A stretch of DNA of 64,000 nucleotides from Rhizobiaceae bacterium (GTDB lineage Bacteria > Pseudomonadota > Alphaproteobacteria > Rhizobiales > Rhizobiaceae): NCBI GenBank assembly GCA_023953905.1, contig JAMLJA010000022.1, positions 1-64,000 on the forward strand, read 5' to 3'. Position numbers and translations under genes: made by a program. This document shows, piece after piece, positions 25,806 to 34,988 of this stretch (position 1 is the first letter of the stretch; each line of letters opens with the position of its first letter). A model generated the notes under the pieces. The model had not been told where the DNA came from. It ran no database searches and was given only the letters and a program-made list of their open reading frames with translations.

Positions 25806-26831
25806 TCAGAGACCGGTCTTCGACTTGATCCAATCGGTGTAATTGGAAAGACGAGTATAGACTCCATACGCATTTGCATGGCCGCAGGGTGCGGCGGCAT
25901 CGACGGGGCCCTCACCCCAACTCACGACGCCGATTTGTGTCACATGGCTTCCGTCTGTGACGAAAAGAGGGCCGCCGCTGTCTCCACTGCAGGAATCGCG
26001 TCCCCCTTCCTTGATGCCCGCGCACAGCATGTTCGCTGTCAGCGGGTCTGTCATGGTGCTCGCCATGCTCGTTGTTGCCGCGTCGATGGCTTCGTCGGAG
26101 AGGCGCATGCGCGGTGCCCAGCTGCGCAGGATCTTGCCGAGATCCTTGGCATAAATTTCCTTGATGCCGGCATTGCAGGCTTCGTTGGTTGTCACTTCGA
26201 TATCGACCTGCATCAGGTCGGACGGGAACGTGCCGTCTTCCATCTTGCCCCAGCCTGTGACCGTAGCGGTACCTCCCTCAGGCGCCGCTTCCTGTGGCAG
26301 CGCAATTGTCGGGGTCGTTGCGGAGCCGCCCAGCCTGATCAGGCCGATATCATTGTCGATCGACGCCATCGACTTGTCGAACCCTTCATGCACGAATACC
26401 TCAGCTGCGGGGATACGCGTACCTTCGGCGAGATGCGTCGCGCCCGACAGCACCACGATCGCTTCCGCGGGCACCTGACTGCCCTCATAGACAAGGCAGT
26501 GAGCGGCAGTGAGCACCCAGTTCGGCGCGATCAGGCTGCCCCCGCAAAACTGCGCGTCGACCTGTGATTCCGGTCGGTTGTCGAGCATGTTCGCTGTTAG
26601 CAGGGCCACCTGAAACGGCCAGGCGCCTTGTTCGGCCGCAAAACCGCCGAAGACCCGGTCATTGCTGCCGCCGGACGCTTCGCGCTGCGCCGCGCGCGCC
26701 TCCGGAACGCGCTTTTGCGGAGACGCTTCCGGGCGCACGACATCTTGCGCAGCCGCTTCATGCAGAGCGGGAAGTGCCGCGGCTGCAGCCAATAGACAGC
26801 CGGCCGCCAACGGACCAAACCACTTCTTCAT
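25806..26831 (-). CDS. Secreted trypsin-like serine protease (S1A), zymogen
   Basis: Exported chymotrypsin-fold protease of 341 aa. The ATG at 26831 has an AGGAGG site. The signal peptide (KKWFGPLAAGCLLAAAAALPALHEAAAQ) is followed by about 30 residues of propeptide. R59-VFGG is an IVGG-type activation site, implying a zymogen cut by another trypsin-like enzyme. The triad is H111 (TAAHC), D161 (DNDIGLI) and S285 (GDSGGP). D279, six residues before the Ser, predicts Arg/Lys specificity. A roughly 40-residue insertion (about 220-263) precedes the NMLCAG strand. It is divergent from a V8-like protease and borders the caspase cluster. Confidence 0.9.
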   Translation of the reverse strand: MKKWFGPLAAGCLLAAAAALPALHEAAAQDVVRPEASPQKRVPEARAAQREASGGSNDRVFGGFAAEQGAWPFQVALLTANMLDNRPESQVDAQFCGGSLIAPNWVLTAAHCLVYEGSQVPAEAIVVLSGATHLAEGTRIPAAEVFVHEGFDKSMASIDNDIGLIRLGGSATTPTIALPQEAAPEGGTATVTGWGKMEDGTFPSDLMQVDIEVTTNEACNAGIKEIYAKDLGKILRSWAPRMRLSDEAIDAATTSMASTMTDPLTANMLCAGIKEGGRDSCSGDSGGPLFVTDGSHVTQIGVVSWGEGPVDAAAPCGHANAYGVYTRLSNYTDWIKSKTGL

Positions 26832-26834
26832 CAA

Positions 26835-27213
26835 CGTGACCTCCTGAGACTGAGACGTTCACCGAATGACAAGCCACCCCGGCTGATCTATCCACCGCCA
26901 TGTAAATCAACGGGCGGCGCCGGTGAAAGCGATTTCTCCCAGCCGATCTTGCATATTTTGGGGCGCGAAGACTGTTTCTTGCCAACCGTTCAGCGTTAGT
27001 TCCCAAATGAGACAGGTTGCTTGACTCTGTCGTTTGAAACGGGGTGAAATTGTCGCCATCTTGCACTGTCGCAATCTGTTCGGCTGAAGCAAGGGGCGCC
27101 GAGGTTGCCGCCGCAATTGGAATTCAGGCGGAATCGAGTTGATTTCATGGCTCCATTATCCAGACAAATTCTTGAATAGTGTTTGTGCATCGATGACTTT
27201 GGGAGAGTCTTAA
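26835..27213. other. Intergenic region between divergent protease genes
   Basis: 379 bp between the starts of the trypsin-like and V8-like protease genes. It holds both ribosome binding sites and presumably two divergent promoters. No convincing -35/-10 pair, palindrome, small gene or RNA gene was found. Confidence 0.5.
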
Positions 27214-28296
27214 ATGAAGTACACAAAAACTGGACTGGCTATTGCCGGGTTGCTCTCGACGGTGCTTTGGGCGGCACCTTCGATTGCGGCGGATTTCTCG
27301 GCGGGCAGCGAGGGCAGCGGCGAAACCTCGCGCGCTCTACCCTCGGGCGAAGAGTTTACGTTCCGTGACGCGACCCCGGTCGCGCCTCTGCCTGCCGGCG
27401 AAGCGAGCCGCAGCCTCGACCTCGATGAGGAGACGGTTGTCAAATCCTTCACTGCGGTTGGAAAATCGTCCGACGGCAAGGAGGTGCGCATCGAGCCAAG
27501 CGACAGCGTGAAGAAGGCCATCAAGGGCGACCTGAACCCTGCCGATCGGGGCGGCATTGAGGGCGAAAGTGTTGACCCGCTTACCAAGGCGGAAGATGCC
27601 AGCCGACAGGTCTTCGGCAATGACGACCGGGTGCAGGTCACGAATACGAAGGTCTATCCCTACAATGTGATCGGCTACCTGGAGATGAAGAACCAGGAGG
27701 GCGAAATCGGCATGTGCACCGGCACCCTGATCGGACCAAGCACGGTCCTGACCGCGGCCCATTGCGTCTATGATCACACCAAGGGCGGATTCGTCGATGA
27801 GATCCTTTTCGTGCCGGGTCTCGCGGGTCCCGACAACGCGCCCTTTGGCGCCTACGCCTACGACACTGTCTACATTAATCAGGGCTACATCGACAATTAT
27901 CAGGGACAGTACGACGGTAGCATCATTCCCTACGACATGTCGGTCATTACCCTGCAGGACCCGATCGGCGACGCATTAGGCTGGCTTGGCTACTATGCCT
28001 ATCCCGACCTCGCGAATTTCGAGGCCAATATTGCCGGCTATCAAAGCGACAAGCCGCCTTTCACCCTGTGGCGGACGCGATGCGACGTGCTTTCGGAGCG
28101 TGTGTACGACAACGTTTTTTCCTATGATTGCGATGTCGTGCCCGGCTCGAGCGGGAGTGCCGTCTATGCCTACGATTCCAGCGTCAAGCAGCGCGTGATC
28201 GTCGGCGTCAATGTCGCGTCCAGCCCTGAAATTATGAACCAGGCCGTCCGCCTGACCGCCACCAACGTCGAGTGGATCAACAGCCTGAACAAGTAG
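27214..28296 (+). CDS. Secreted V8/glutamyl-endopeptidase-like serine protease (S1B)
   Basis: Exported serine protease, 360 aa. The signal peptide (KYTKTGLAIAGLLSTVLW...SIAA) is followed by an acidic, low-complexity propeptide of about 120 residues. The protease domain has H183 (TAAHC), D241 (YDMSVITL) and S313 in VPGSSGSAVY, the G-x-S-G-S form of V8-type rather than trypsin-type enzymes. Two Cys (C290, C306) may form a disulfide. ATG 27214 has a GGGAGAG site. It is divergent from the trypsin-like gene and followed by a strong terminator. Glu/Asp specificity is known for the family but not proven here. Confidence 0.87.
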   Translation: MKYTKTGLAIAGLLSTVLWAAPSIAADFSAGSEGSGETSRALPSGEEFTFRDATPVAPLPAGEASRSLDLDEETVVKSFTAVGKSSDGKEVRIEPSDSVKKAIKGDLNPADRGGIEGESVDPLTKAEDASRQVFGNDDRVQVTNTKVYPYNVIGYLEMKNQEGEIGMCTGTLIGPSTVLTAAHCVYDHTKGGFVDEILFVPGLAGPDNAPFGAYAYDTVYINQGYIDNYQGQYDGSIIPYDMSVITLQDPIGDALGWLGYYAYPDLANFEANIAGYQSDKPPFTLWRTRCDVLSERVYDNVFSYDCDVVPGSSGSAVYAYDSSVKQRVIVGVNVASSPEIMNQAVRLTATNVEWINSLNK

Positions 28297-28322
28297 AACA
28301 CGGCAGAAATGCCGCATAAAAG

Positions 28323-28355
28323 AGCCCGGGACGCGTGTCGTTGCCGGGCTTTTTC
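28323..28355 (+). terminator. Rho-independent terminator after the V8-like protease
   Basis: AGCCCGG (28323-28329) pairs with CCGGGCT (28344-28350) around a 14-nt loop and is followed by TTTTT. It lies 27 bp downstream of the protease stop and separates it from the MORN gene. Confidence 0.75.
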
Positions 28356-28434
28356 ATACTATCCGTATTGCGGGGCAAAAAGCAGGTCGCTAGGCTGACC
28401 TTCGACGAAGTCATTATGGTCCGGGGGCGGCTCC

Positions 28435-30237
28435 ATGAATGCATCGAATGTCTTCAAGATAGTTGCGTTGGTGACCATGTTGGCGCCAACAGTTCTGCAT
28501 GCGCAAAGCGATAACGCTGCCGATGCCGATGGCGATTGGGCCACGCGTACACAGATTATCTATGACGTGGCCAACAAGTCGGTGATCCGCCGGACCTTGC
28601 GTGTCTGGGATGCGGAGCCTGCCAAGAATCTGGAGTTCGTGTGGGAGCCGGCACCCGGCGAGACGCCTCATATTGCCGATGATGGCGCCGTCTCCGGTGC
28701 TGGCAAGCTGACCTGGCGCGTACGCGGCTCGGCAAGCTACGATCCCCGGACTGTCTACAGTACATATGAGGGCGAACTGCGCGGCGGACGCATTCATGGC
28801 AACGGCCGGCTGGAAGCACGTTCGGGTGAAATTCTGGAAGGAACATTCGTCGACGGTCATCTCGAAGGGAAGGGCGTTCGGATCGGAGTGGATGGAAGCC
28901 GCTATGAAGGGAATTTCCTCAACGGAGTTGCCTCGGGCCAAGGAAAGCTTGCGCTTAGAACGGGCGAGATTTATGTCGGCCCTTTCGCGGGCGGCCTGCG
29001 CCATGGGCATGGCCGCACGATCCTTGCAGGCGGCACCAGCTATGAGTCCGAATGGTCCATGGGGCGTGAGCTCGGCGCGGCACGCAATACCGTCGCCGAT
29101 GCGACGCTCGGCGGACTGCTCAAGGCGCAATCCGGTGGAGGCGATGCCGGCAAGGTCGAGATAGGTATCCAGATCGACCAGCGCATGACCCAGCAGGCGG
29201 ACATGCGCTACACGCAATTTGCCGGCGACGAGTCCATCGAGCTCTACCCCGAGGATGAGCAGATGAATCAGGCGTGGCGGGGCGATGGCGAGGTAACTGC
29301 CGGCGACTACTACATTACCGGCATCGACTGGGAAGATACGCCAGCCTTTGTCGAGGTCGATCTCAGCACAGGTTCCAACGGGCGGGCCAAGCTCGACTCG
29401 ATGGAATTGCGCGTCAAGGAGAGCGTCGCCTACCGCAAGCCGATGCTGACCTTGTTGGACCATGTGGGCTGCGTCGGCTTTCGCCCCTCCTTCTCGATCA
29501 AGAACAATGGTTGGGGCGAGGCGCGCAACGTGAAGGTCGCGCTGCAATTTTCCGGCGAGGATCCCGCCAATGGGACGTCACGCATCTTCCACGTGAGTGT
29601 GCCTGATATTGCCGACGGGGCGGACGTGTCGATCGAGGCCGCACTCAACGAAGCCGGCGTCGACGTCGCCGCGTTGGCTGGCGAGCGCTTTTCCTGCCAG
29701 TCGCGCGAAAGTCTCGCGGTCTGCCGCAGCCAGGTGTTCAACTCGGTCGGGTTTGGCGAGATCGCGGATTATGTGTGGGGAGACGACAAGCTCGGCACCA
29801 CGGCCGTTGGACGTATCGACTATGACTGGGCTGACGATTTCGGAAACAGCTATCACCAGTCCGAGCCATTCCGGGTGAACATCGCCTTGAGCACGATCGA
29901 GTTGCCGGAAGACCTTGCAGAGTGCGGCGATGGCTTTGGCGGCGCTCCCGATGCACCGCGTTATCAGGATGTGCATTTGCCTGTGAACCAGAGCAACTAT
30001 GCCATCGAAATGCCCGTGCGCGGCAACAAGAACATAAAAAGCTACCACGCCAATCTGAAGCTGCGTGCCGACATGACCTCCTACCACGACTTCAACGTGG
30101 CGGCCCGGTTTGCCGATGGAAGCGAACGATTGAGCAAGGCGATCCGGCTGTATTACTTCAGACCGAAGCCGTCCGGATTCGTGACGTCGATGGAGCCCGC
30201 GCAATGCTATCTGCCGCCCTCGTCGAGTGGCTGCTGA
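28435..30237 (+). CDS. Exported MORN-repeat protein
   Basis: 600-aa protein with an N-terminal signal peptide (FKIVALVTMLAPTVLHA). Four MORN repeats lie at about residues 111-200: YEGELRGGRIHGNGRL, LEGTFVDGHLEGKGV, YEGNFLNGVASGQGKL and YVGPFAGGLRHGHGR. Residues 230-600 are not recognised; they look beta-rich with paired Cys and may be Ig-like. MORN arrays bind lipids or other proteins; in an exported protein a scaffold role at the envelope is plausible. It converges tail to tail with the MEMO-CapA gene with no bases between the two stops, so the transcripts probably overlap. The enzyme function, if any, is unknown. Confidence 0.85.
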   Translation: MNASNVFKIVALVTMLAPTVLHAQSDNAADADGDWATRTQIIYDVANKSVIRRTLRVWDAEPAKNLEFVWEPAPGETPHIADDGAVSGAGKLTWRVRGSASYDPRTVYSTYEGELRGGRIHGNGRLEARSGEILEGTFVDGHLEGKGVRIGVDGSRYEGNFLNGVASGQGKLALRTGEIYVGPFAGGLRHGHGRTILAGGTSYESEWSMGRELGAARNTVADATLGGLLKAQSGGGDAGKVEIGIQIDQRMTQQADMRYTQFAGDESIELYPEDEQMNQAWRGDGEVTAGDYYITGIDWEDTPAFVEVDLSTGSNGRAKLDSMELRVKESVAYRKPMLTLLDHVGCVGFRPSFSIKNNGWGEARNVKVALQFSGEDPANGTSRIFHVSVPDIADGADVSIEAALNEAGVDVAALAGERFSCQSRESLAVCRSQVFNSVGFGEIADYVWGDDKLGTTAVGRIDYDWADDFGNSYHQSEPFRVNIALSTIELPEDLAECGDGFGGAPDAPRYQDVHLPVNQSNYAIEMPVRGNKNIKSYHANLKLRADMTSYHDFNVAARFADGSERLSKAIRLYYFRPKPSGFVTSMEPAQCYLPPSSSGC

Positions 30238-31953
30238 TCAGTTGCCTCCGGCAGCCAGGTCGAAAAGGTTTGGCAGTTTGATTGTGCGCAGAAACACTGT
30301 TCCCTGCGCAAACACCCGCAATTCGACCAGTTGCCCCGAAGCGCGCCTGGCAGTCTGATCGAACAGGAAGTTGCCGAGGGAATAGACGCCGATCGCCTCA
30401 CCGCCCGCCAGCGCTTGCGGGCCTTCACTTGCGACATGCGGATGCGCACCGATGATTGCACTGGCACCGCGCAGGCGCATCTCCTCGGCAAGATCCATTT
30501 CTCGCGGAGATGGCTCCGGCCGGTATTCCCGCCCCCAATGGACCATGACTGCAAGAACCTGCGCGCCGTCACCTTCGCTCAGCCTGTCGAGCAGATGCGG
30601 ATGTATCAATTCGGTCTGGTGAAGGGCGTTGGAATCCAGATCCGTCAGCCCCGCAATGTCGAGGCCTGGAAGCCGCACCATTTCCCCTTGTGCGAAATGC
30701 GCGATGCCAGCGCCATCGAGCGCCAGCCGGGTCTCCTCGAGTCCGCTTTCCCCGAGATCGGTGGCATGGTTGTTGGCAAGGCTGACAGCCGCCACATTGA
30801 TGTCCTTTAGCCATCTCAGTGTCAGGTCAGCCGGCATCGCCAGCGTCAGATCGTCGAGCGCTTCCGGCACATTGGGCAGGATGACGCCTTCCAGGTTGAG
30901 GATAACTGGCCGACCTTGCGTGCGGCTCAGAATCGCCTCTCGAACGCGATCTTCGGCTTCGGGAGAGAGCAGCGCCATCTTCATGGCACGCCCGAAATTG
31001 GTGTCACCGGCAAAATAGTAGACATGCGTTCCGTCAACAGCCGGACTGTTGAAGCCTTCTTCGAACCTCCCGAACAGCGTCACCATATAGCTCGTTGTCT
31101 CAGTCATCGGCTCCTGACTGAATGCGTTGGAACTTTCATTGGCGACGACCAGTGGTGATGCGCCGAACCGACGCATTTGCAGTGCCGTCTGGACATATAG
31201 CGCGCCCACTGAGTCAGCGTGTTCGGGCTGGCGAAGCGCCGCAATGGCATCGAGCTCTCCTGCCGCCATAATGTTGAGGGTCTGCTGGTCGAACAGACGT
31301 GCCTCCGGCTGCGTCAGATAATGCGAGTAGTCGGTCGATTCCACGATGAGCGTATCGTCGTCGATGATGGGAAGCAGCGCGTCGATCAGGCCGTCCCAGT
31401 CACTCCTTTTCGAGCGGATCGACATTGCGACAGGCACGATCCTCGCCTGGGGAAAATAATGTCGGATGAACGGGAGCAGCGCACGCACCCCATGTTCGCG
31501 ATCAAACAGGCAGGACGTCCCGATCTGGTCGCTTCCCGATAGAAGCCGCGCCACCGCCTCGTCATCGGCTGCAACCGGCCCGAACTCGGTCTCATATCCA
31601 AACGCACTCGTGGCAAAGAGCGTTTCGCTGCGCCGAAAGTGATCAGGCGCCAGAATGACGATGCGCTTGTAGGTGAAGGCGGAAGCGGCGCGGAACCCCA
31701 GCGCGACCAGTTCGTCGGCAAGCAGATGATGCGGAACGATGATGCCGCTGAGCTTTTGGTTTGACCTTTCGAAGGTCGAGACCTTCTCGATCGCGCCTCG
31801 GTAGAGTTCAGGATTGCTGTCGAACTGTGGATAGTTCGCCCCGCTCGCCGGGCAAAGCGTCGCCGAGAACGCCGGACATGCGACGAACGCGAGAGTGACA
31901 AGCAAAACGATCGCCGGAACGCACGCGCGCACGAAGGAAAGTCCGCTCAACAT
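30238..31953 (-). CDS. Exported MEMO-like domain fused to CapA-like metallophosphatase domain
   Basis: 571-aa fusion with a signal peptide (SFVRACVPAIVLLVTLAFVACPAFSA). Residues about 65-305 resemble MEMO/AmmeMemoRadiSam protein B, with PHH at 74-76, APDHF at 102-106 and DYSHYL at 208-213. The Cys ligand expected near SVGALYV seems replaced. Residues about 310-560 are a CapA/PgsA-type metallophosphatase: GDTNFGR (D317), NLEGV (E355), SLANNHATD (N395, H396), VHWGREY (H472), GAHPH (H504, H506) and SLGNFLFDQ. CapA proteins act in poly-gamma-glutamate or envelope polymer metabolism. The ATG at 31953 lies 1 bp after the WD40-caspase stop, so translation is coupled. A longer open frame upstream overlaps that gene and is rejected. 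Confidence 0.85.
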   Translation of the reverse strand: MLSGLSFVRACVPAIVLLVTLAFVACPAFSATLCPASGANYPQFDSNPELYRGAIEKVSTFERSNQKLSGIIVPHHLLADELVALGFRAASAFTYKRIVILAPDHFRRSETLFATSAFGYETEFGPVAADDEAVARLLSGSDQIGTSCLFDREHGVRALLPFIRHYFPQARIVPVAMSIRSKRSDWDGLIDALLPIIDDDTLIVESTDYSHYLTQPEARLFDQQTLNIMAAGELDAIAALRQPEHADSVGALYVQTALQMRRFGASPLVVANESSNAFSQEPMTETTSYMVTLFGRFEEGFNSPAVDGTHVYYFAGDTNFGRAMKMALLSPEAEDRVREAILSRTQGRPVILNLEGVILPNVPEALDDLTLAMPADLTLRWLKDINVAAVSLANNHATDLGESGLEETRLALDGAGIAHFAQGEMVRLPGLDIAGLTDLDSNALHQTELIHPHLLDRLSEGDGAQVLAVMVHWGREYRPEPSPREMDLAEEMRLRGASAIIGAHPHVASEGPQALAGGEAIGVYSLGNFLFDQTARRASGQLVELRVFAQGTVFLRTIKLPNLFDLAAGGN

Positions 31954-31954
31954 G

Positions 31955-34954
31955 TCATGGCAGCGCAATGAGCGCGTTGGCGATGTTGTTGAGCCGGAAA
32001 TAGGGGGTCTGCTTCTGGCTCGTGAGACGGGCCACCTCGTGCGAGATATACTCGCCAAGTCCAAGCAGATAGACCCCGTCTCCAAATAGATTTGCCTTGC
32101 CCCGCAATCCCTCGATCATCGCATGGGTGAAGACACCGTGCCGGAGACTCGCGATTTCAGCTGCCGTGCTGTTCGCCGCCGTTGCGGAATAGACCACGAG
32201 GCCGGAATCGGCGGACTCCTTTTCCAGGCCCGGATTGAACGCATTGGCGGCATGGCAGGTGTCGATCATCAGCACGCGCAGACCTTTGGCTCGGTCAAGC
32301 GCGCGCTGGATGTCGGACCATTCCACCAGCGATGAACGGCGCCATTTGCCGTCCTCCTGCCGCGCGTCGGTCGGCACAAAATAATAGTCCTCATCGATGT
32401 TCACGCCATGCCCCGCCACGAACACGATCGTGCGGTCGTCTGCCGTCGGTTTGTCGAGGAAGTCGGCAAGCTCATCCTCGATTGCATCGGAATCCGGCTC
32501 CATCACGCGACTTTCGTCCGCAAGCGCGGCCACGGCCCGTTCCTGCTCAGGGTTTTCTTTGAGGGCGGACCGATTGACCAGTACCAGCGACTCCATTTCT
32601 TCCGCCATGGGCGACGCTTTCTCGGCGATCGCCTGCAGAAGCTCGGTCGCGTCGTCCACCGAAAACCGCAAATCGCACGACCGGCCGCTGCACGCGTCGG
32701 GCAGGTTCGGATAGCTCTCGACACCGATCACGGCGACATAGAGCTTGCCCTTCCGCGCAGTCGCGTCCTGCTTTTTTCCAAGAGCGGTGACGCTGCGCTC
32801 GGTGAGATACCCGGCCTCGTCGGTCCCTGTGACCTTGATGATATTGCTGCCCTCGGTGACGGGAACTTCAATGGTCCTCTTGCCCGCCCCGCCGATGTCG
32901 CGCGATGCGAAATCACCGATCTTGATGCTGTTGGAAAGGACGGAGAATTCCGCCGCGGCATCGCTCTCCTCGCCGGTGATTTCAATGACGACATGGCCGT
33001 CGCTGGCCGAACTTTGGTCCTCGGCGACGCGAATGCCGAATTCTGGAGGCCGATGCTGCAGCAGTTTCTGCAAGGCGTCATCAGCGCCCGGCCGAAGCTC
33101 CTCGATCGCTTGCGCCGCACTTTTCAGGACGATGGCCCGCCGCACGATCTCGGGCGAAAACAGGAAGCGTTTGAGCTGATCGCCATGTACGAAACGACCC
33201 TCGCGCCGTCGGTCGTCATTGACATGCCAGCCGATGAACTTGTCGCCATTGTCCGAAGAATAATAGTAGCCCTGCGGCAGCCAGACGATCCATTCATCGC
33301 CCGCCAGGAAAAGGCTGGCGATCAGTTCGCGCGTCTTGAGGTTCCAGAGCTTCAGCGTCTGGTCGGCGCTGCCGGTCACCATCAGTCCGAGTTCCTCGGA
33401 AATGGCCAGCGCATTGATTTCGCCTGTATGACCGTTCTTGTACTCACCGGCGAATGAACCCGTCGCAGTGTCATATTCTATAAGTGTTCCGTCGCTGCCG
33501 CCGGTCACAACCCTCTGGGCCTGATCAAGAAGTGAGAAGGCGGCGTGTAGGAAGCCGGTCGTCTCGTCATTGTCGATGGCGTGCGAAACGGCATCGCCGT
33601 CACGAATCTCGAGCCGGCCATTGGGCAGATCGGCGCTGCCACCCATCACGGCCAGCAAGGTGCGGCCGCGATCTTCATGTCGCGCACGGCGAAAGCGCGA
33701 CGCGCTGCCCTCGATGAGCGCCGGATGCTCGAAGAAGACGTCCTTGCTCGGCAGAAGGAGTGAGCGATCAAGCATTCCCATGATCTCGGGGCAGGAGACA
33801 CGGTCCGGGCAGGGGTTTTCCAGACCCCAGCCGATGACGCCGGACTTGACGTCGATTCCAACCGCCATGATCGGAGCGCCCGCGCCCTGCATGATGGTCC
33901 CCGCTTCGCCGGTGGCCGGGTTCCAGAGGTGAATGGCGTGGTTCAGGCCCCCGGCGGTCGCCACCATCCTGCCATCCGGCGTGGTCTTGCTGGCATGAAT
34001 GGAATTGTCGTGGCCGCGATATTCGCGTTCGATCGTGCCGTCCGCGCCAAAGACAATCGAGCGATATTGGTCGGTACATTCATAGCCGCAGGAAACGACC
34101 AACCTGTCTCCGGCAAATGTGAGGGAGCCGATACGGAAGGGTTGTTTCGGCAGTGTCGCCAGCAGTGCGCCATTTTCAGCCCCGAAGATCAACACGTTGC
34201 CTTCGCTGTCGCCGGTCGCAAAGCGAAGGCCATCGCCCGAGACCGCCAAAGCGCCGACGCCGGTGTCGCGGAGCATTTCGGCCTCGGGAACCTCGATTTC
34301 CGAGCCATCGTCGTGCCGCCACACCCGGATGCCATTGTCTGTGGTGGAAGCGACGATCCGTTCGCCGCCCAGGGCATAGGCGACATGGCCCACCCGCCAG
34401 GAATCGGCATCGAGGCGCGTATGGGGTGCCCAGTCGTTTCCTTGCTTGCGCCAGATATAGACATAGCCGTCTCCGCTGCCGGCGGCGATTTCGCGGCCAT
34501 CGGGAGCGTAGGCGACACTGAAGATGGATTGTGTGGCGCCGGTCAGAACCGCGCCGATCTTTCCGGTGCCGATGTCGAAAAGGCGGATGTCGCCATAGGG
34601 CGGTTGATCGATGCCCGCGCCGAAATAGCCGCCGGCTGCGACCGTGGTGTCGTCCGGCGACACGGCCACCGCAAACACCTTGCCGTCATTGCCCGCACCC
34701 ATATAGCCGCGCAGGGTGCGAAGGGTGGTGCCACTAGCGATGTCCCAGATGCGGATCGTCTTGTCGTCGGAGGCTGAGACCAGAAGTCTACCGTCCGAGG
34801 TAAAGGCCAGATCGCGCACAATCGCGCGGTGACCACCCGTGTCGAGATCAAGCTGGAAGTCGACGGCGTCGGCGGCGGCCACCGGTGCACAACACGAAAG
34901 CGCCGTCGCAAGGCCGGCTGCCAGCGCTAGAGTTGCTTTGATGACGCCGCGCAT
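31955..34954 (-). CDS. Exported WD40-repeat caspase-like protease (peptidase C14)
   Basis: 999-aa protein with a Sec signal peptide (GVIKATLALAAGLATALSCCAPVAAA). Residues about 38-540 form an array of eight or more WD40-like blades (LLVSASDDKTIRIWD and LMVTGSADQTLKLWN are the clearest). A linker of roughly 200 residues leads to a C-terminal caspase domain from about residue 740. Its dyad is intact: H849 in VAGHGVN and C900 in IDTCHAA. The WD40 propeller probably binds a partner or substrate. Location of a caspase in the periplasm is unusual. ATG 34954 has an AGGGAG site. It is the fourth gene of a five-gene operon. Arg-type P1 specificity is common in bacterial C14 enzymes but untested. Confidence 0.88.
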   Translation of the reverse strand: MRGVIKATLALAAGLATALSCCAPVAAADAVDFQLDLDTGGHRAIVRDLAFTSDGRLLVSASDDKTIRIWDIASGTTLRTLRGYMGAGNDGKVFAVAVSPDDTTVAAGGYFGAGIDQPPYGDIRLFDIGTGKIGAVLTGATQSIFSVAYAPDGREIAAGSGDGYVYIWRKQGNDWAPHTRLDADSWRVGHVAYALGGERIVASTTDNGIRVWRHDDGSEIEVPEAEMLRDTGVGALAVSGDGLRFATGDSEGNVLIFGAENGALLATLPKQPFRIGSLTFAGDRLVVSCGYECTDQYRSIVFGADGTIEREYRGHDNSIHASKTTPDGRMVATAGGLNHAIHLWNPATGEAGTIMQGAGAPIMAVGIDVKSGVIGWGLENPCPDRVSCPEIMGMLDRSLLLPSKDVFFEHPALIEGSASRFRRARHEDRGRTLLAVMGGSADLPNGRLEIRDGDAVSHAIDNDETTGFLHAAFSLLDQAQRVVTGGSDGTLIEYDTATGSFAGEYKNGHTGEINALAISEELGLMVTGSADQTLKLWNLKTRELIASLFLAGDEWIVWLPQGYYYSSDNGDKFIGWHVNDDRRREGRFVHGDQLKRFLFSPEIVRRAIVLKSAAQAIEELRPGADDALQKLLQHRPPEFGIRVAEDQSSASDGHVVIEITGEESDAAAEFSVLSNSIKIGDFASRDIGGAGKRTIEVPVTEGSNIIKVTGTDEAGYLTERSVTALGKKQDATARKGKLYVAVIGVESYPNLPDACSGRSCDLRFSVDDATELLQAIAEKASPMAEEMESLVLVNRSALKENPEQERAVAALADESRVMEPDSDAIEDELADFLDKPTADDRTIVFVAGHGVNIDEDYYFVPTDARQEDGKWRRSSLVEWSDIQRALDRAKGLRVLMIDTCHAANAFNPGLEKESADSGLVVYSATAANSTAAEIASLRHGVFTHAMIEGLRGKANLFGDGVYLLGLGEYISHEVARLTSQKQTPYFRLNNIANALIALP

Positions 34955-34988
34955 ATCGGAACTCCCTGTTGCGCTGCGATCCTTGCCG

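Noticed and set aside
30238..32085. Longer start for the MEMO-CapA gene at 32085
   Set aside because: The extra 44 residues overlap the end of the WD40-caspase and have no signal; the ATG at 31953 begins a good signal peptide.
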